From NCBI RefSeq assembly GCF_011008945.1, contig NZ_WYCT01000004.1, positions 1-62,089 of the forward strand: a stretch of DNA of 62,089 bases, in the 5' to 3' direction. Positions 60,701-62,089 of this stretch are shown here, in pieces (position 1 is the stretch's first letter; each line of letters begins with the position of its first letter). The DNA is from Streptomyces harenosi (GTDB lineage: Bacteria; Actinomycetota; Actinomycetes; Streptomycetales; Streptomycetaceae). A model generated the notes under the pieces. That model saw nothing but the letters and a program-made list of their open reading frames with translations. It searched no databases and had not been told where the DNA came from. A program made the translations under genes and the position numbers.

Positions 60701-62089
60701 CTGCCGCCCCTCGCCCTGCCCGACGACTGCGTGGGCGTCGTCACCGGCGGAACCGGCGGCCTGGCGCAGGAGTTGCTCACCGCGCTGCCCCGGCGGCTGC
60801 GGCCCCACCTGTGGCTCCTCGGACGCACCCCCCTCGCGGGCCGGGCCCCGGGGGACGGCGGCGAAGCCGGGGACGGTCCGGACCCGGCGAAGCGGCCCGA
60901 CCTCATCCGGGAGATCCGCAAGGACTGCCCCGGGCTGCCGATGCGCGAGGTCGTGGCCCGCGCGGACACCCTGCTCCGCCGGCGCACCGTGCACCGTGCC
61001 CTGCGCCGGCTCCGGGAGCGGTTCGGAGACGATCAGGTGCACTACGCGGTCTGCGACATGACCGACGCCGACGCGGTCCGCGAGACCGTCGACCGGATCC
61101 TGGGCACCCACGGGCGCGTCGACTTCGTCCTGCACGCCGCCGGACAGGTGGCCTCCACCCTGCTGGCGAGCAAGTCACCGGAGGTGTTCCGCACCGTCCG
61201 GGACACGAAGGTCCTCGGCCACCACCACCTCGAAAGGGCCCTGGAGTCTCATCCGCCACGCCTGTGGTGCAACATCGGCTCCTACTCCGGAACGGCCGGC
61301 GCGCCCGGGGACACGGACTACGCGTCCGCCAACGCGTACCTGGCCTCCGTGGCCGAAGTCGCCACCGGGCCGGCGCAGACCACCATCGGGTTCACCATGT
61401 GGCGGCAGACCGGTATGGGAGCCGACGACCTCTTCCAGGAACACGTCGCCCGTCAGGGGCGGTTCACGCCGATCTCCACGCAGGAGGGCGCGGCCCAGTT
61501 CGAGGCCGAGATCCGGGCGGCGTCGCTGGCCGGTGGCGCGGCGGTCTACCTCGGACCGGCCGAGCGCGACCGGCTGCGGGAGCACCTGCCCGGCCTGGTA
61601 CGCGACGAGCGCCCCCCGTACACCTCGGCCCGGCAGCGTCCGGCCTGGTGGGCGAGGCGCCCGGCAGCCGCCGGGGAGGCGGAGTGGACGCACCTCGTCG
61701 ACCCGCGGCTGGAGCGCCACCTCTTCGACCATCTGGCCGGCGGGAAGCCGACCGTGCCGGCGACCTTCATCCTGGACCTCGCCGCCCACGCCGCCGAAGC
61801 GCTCGTCCCCGGCGCCTTCACCACCGGATTCCGCGACGCCCGGTTCGACACCTTCATCCGTCCCTTCGCCCGCACCGTGCCCGCTCCGCTGCGCATCCGC
61901 GCCCGCGTGGCGCCCGGCCGGCCCGGGGACACCGGCCCGGCGCGCGCCGCCGTCACGGTGAGCGTCCACTCGGACGTCCTCGGTCCGCACGGGCGGATGC
62001 GGCGGGGAGGACTGCGCCACTTCCAGACCCTGGTCCTGCTGGACCGCACCCCGCGGGCGCACCCGCCACGGCGACCCGCCCCCCGCCCG
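57740..62089 (+). CDS. Large polyketide/PUFA-type synthase: KS, cysteine-less KS-like, KR, DH-like (partial)
   Basis: 1450 codons are present and the frame is open at the window end. Residues 1 to about 450 form an intact ketosynthase: Cys198 in DTACASSLY, His332 in AHGTGT and His367 in FGHTGWTAG. Residues about 460-760 form a second KS-like domain in which the nucleophile position is Val635 (AVDAGVDGTLA), as in chain-length-factor domains. A ketoreductase domain starts at about 998 (VVTGGTGGLA) with Tyr1194 in DYASANAYL. A hot-dog dehydratase-like motif, HLAGGKPTVP (His1331), is at 1331-1340. Tandem KS-CLF is a hallmark of PUFA synthases (PfaC) and of iterative polyene synthases. ACPs and a terminating domain may follow outside the window. 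Its ATG overlaps the AT-ACP stop. Confidence 0.9.
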   Translation, partial: MTTPDETEELIAVVGTGLAVPGACGPAGMWRMLNGTRDAFSEPGDRFRLAHFWSADPGEDDRTYARRAGYLHGFRPHPDLEKEEESTGAGRDDAARWLRHALFQAREHVRTGPDRRCAAYIGAWPGGSQSLVESVLVDAVSRPLPDAREAARVRQALFGHYRHALPPDRAATPDTVVREVFSRLPEPVTESCVVDTACASSLYAVDLGVKALLAGECEIAYCGGVTVVDPTMAVMFAKLHGLSPRGRVRAFTEAADGTLFSDGAGVVALKTLRQATWDGDTVHGLLLGFGGAADGRGKSISAPNPDGQRRAIERARSVSSVTPDQIDWVVAHGTGTPAGDRVESQVLSALGPPSGQLCTSNKTVFGHTGWTAGVVSLIHALLGLRHGWVPAQFGVREAAETPAGGLRVPGGPVRFRPRGNGRRTVGVSAFGFGGTNAHLLVTDRPEGPGLRSAPPRTTDDDLVLVAWSAHLPGAPSGDALRNWLRGSGAAPAAAFPRPYPAPPPAQARLSARTLRVVDPGQLMALQAAARFADEHGELWDGLRETTGVLAAHTGMPRGLVGTTLRCYARDTAALLDEHTGEPGFAEAARIMEEERLRFPACTEDSQAGVLPNVIASRIAARYDLHGPTLAVDAGVDGTLAALRAARRYLETGELDLALVLAVNGNATAVNAALARTGTVPLAEGAFLLAVTTGRLAGHHGWRARARLSFTRAEADDGTAPAWTAPARSYLAADHAVALLRAVESGTAARLPGRHHGTVLTVEPARAAHTPVSRPSPSRLTTRYAREFVLAPDPPPRDPAAGPSLPARGLVLVESAGTADRIRADADASGSTLLILPPGGDGRVPERDREALLAAADRAAPSLTVVCGLSGLPLHRALALHEATFLAVRRLWPRWGPDSSLAVLLGDAAATAPPAPAAALFEGLVKSLRWERPERAAVTFVTDEAVDGTLLARAAAERAARPVPPPVVRRLCGERRTEILHPAPLPAALPPLALPDDCVGVVTGGTGGLAQELLTALPRRLRPHLWLLGRTPLAGRAPGDGGEAGDGPDPAKRPDLIREIRKDCPGLPMREVVARADTLLRRRTVHRALRRLRERFGDDQVHYAVCDMTDADAVRETVDRILGTHGRVDFVLHAAGQVASTLLASKSPEVFRTVRDTKVLGHHHLERALESHPPRLWCNIGSYSGTAGAPGDTDYASANAYLASVAEVATGPAQTTIGFTMWRQTGMGADDLFQEHVARQGRFTPISTQEGAAQFEAEIRAASLAGGAAVYLGPAERDRLREHLPGLVRDERPPYTSARQRPAWWARRPAAAGEAEWTHLVDPRLERHLFDHLAGGKPTVPATFILDLAAHAAEALVPGAFTTGFRDARFDTFIRPFARTVPAPLRIRARVAPGRPGDTGPARAAVTVSVHSDVLGPHGRMRRGGLRHFQTLVLLDRTPRAHPPRRPAPRP

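Noticed and set aside
57224..61135. A 1303-residue open frame on the minus strand opposite the polyketide synthase
   Set aside because: It is antisense to a synthase whose motifs (KS Cys-His-His, KR, DH) are complete in the plus frame. The antisense product shows no domain.

Overview
Organism. The window is very GC-rich. Its coding style (third-position GC, many GTG starts with GGAGG-type ribosome binding sites, 4-bp ATGA/GTGA gene overlaps) and its gene set (DUF3516 helicase, DUF5709, DUF5997, DUF2267 proteins, CBM2-tailed secreted glycan hydrolases, a perfect CebR box, a DasR-like box, a modular polyketide synthase) point to a Streptomyces chromosome or a close relative. No rRNA, tRNA, CRISPR array or intact insertion sequence was seen.

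Layout. 1-3.0 kb: edge of a DExH helicase, a YdjM-like membrane protein, zinc-independent ribosomal protein L31 and a DUF5709 protein. 3.7-7.3 kb: two overlapping genes for a heterodimeric ABC exporter whose two ATP sites are clearly asymmetric. 7.5-13.5 kb: an L,D-transpeptidase-like lipoprotein, a MarR/ABC-exporter divergent pair with a palindromic operator, an MltG-like protein, a flavin monooxygenase and a YjbQ protein. 13.9-16.0 kb: a secreted LamG protein.

16.4-28.1 kb is the accessory core. It holds a DUF4041 plus GIY-YIG nuclease of the SNIPE anti-phage type, a broken DUF6892 gene, a PadR/cysteine-hydrolase divergent pair, and a tight three-gene operon: an MTA/SAH-nucleosidase-like domain fused to a pseudokinase, a UPF1-like SF1 helicase with a coiled-coil insert, and an unrecognised 404-residue protein with a winged-helix-like region. 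A HIRAN-domain protein is divergent from this operon. I read this stretch as a candidate defence island; the three-gene operon is the best candidate for an undescribed system.

28.3-34.3 kb: a tctCBA tripartite tricarboxylate transporter with a divergent response regulator but no visible histidine kinase, a 24-bp tandem hairpin repeat, and a DHA2 drug exporter. 34.4-37.2 kb: a secreted GH5 mannanase and an SGNH esterase, both CBM2-tailed, behind a perfect 14-bp CebR operator. 37.3-41.9 kb: a TetR regulator divergent from a three-gene PaoABC-like molybdenum hydroxylase, with two palindromic operators between. 42-53.5 kb: ordinary chromosomal genes (DUF2267 twice, DUF1360, a frameshifted P-loop kinase, a DUF5997/LysR-like pair, HAD phosphatase, Lrp regulator with a FUSC exporter, lactonase behind a DasR-like box, a CbiX-like protein, a BadF-type kinase, uracil-DNA glycosylase). 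53.5-55.2 kb: an EamA exporter divergent from an Lrp regulator. 56.0 kb to the end: the start of a polyketide locus with a carboxymuconolactone-decarboxylase-fold protein, an acyltransferase-ACP fusion, and a large synthase (KS, cysteine-less KS-like domain, KR, DH-like hot-dog) that runs off the window.

All identifications are from reading motifs in the sequence and memory of families; no database search was run.
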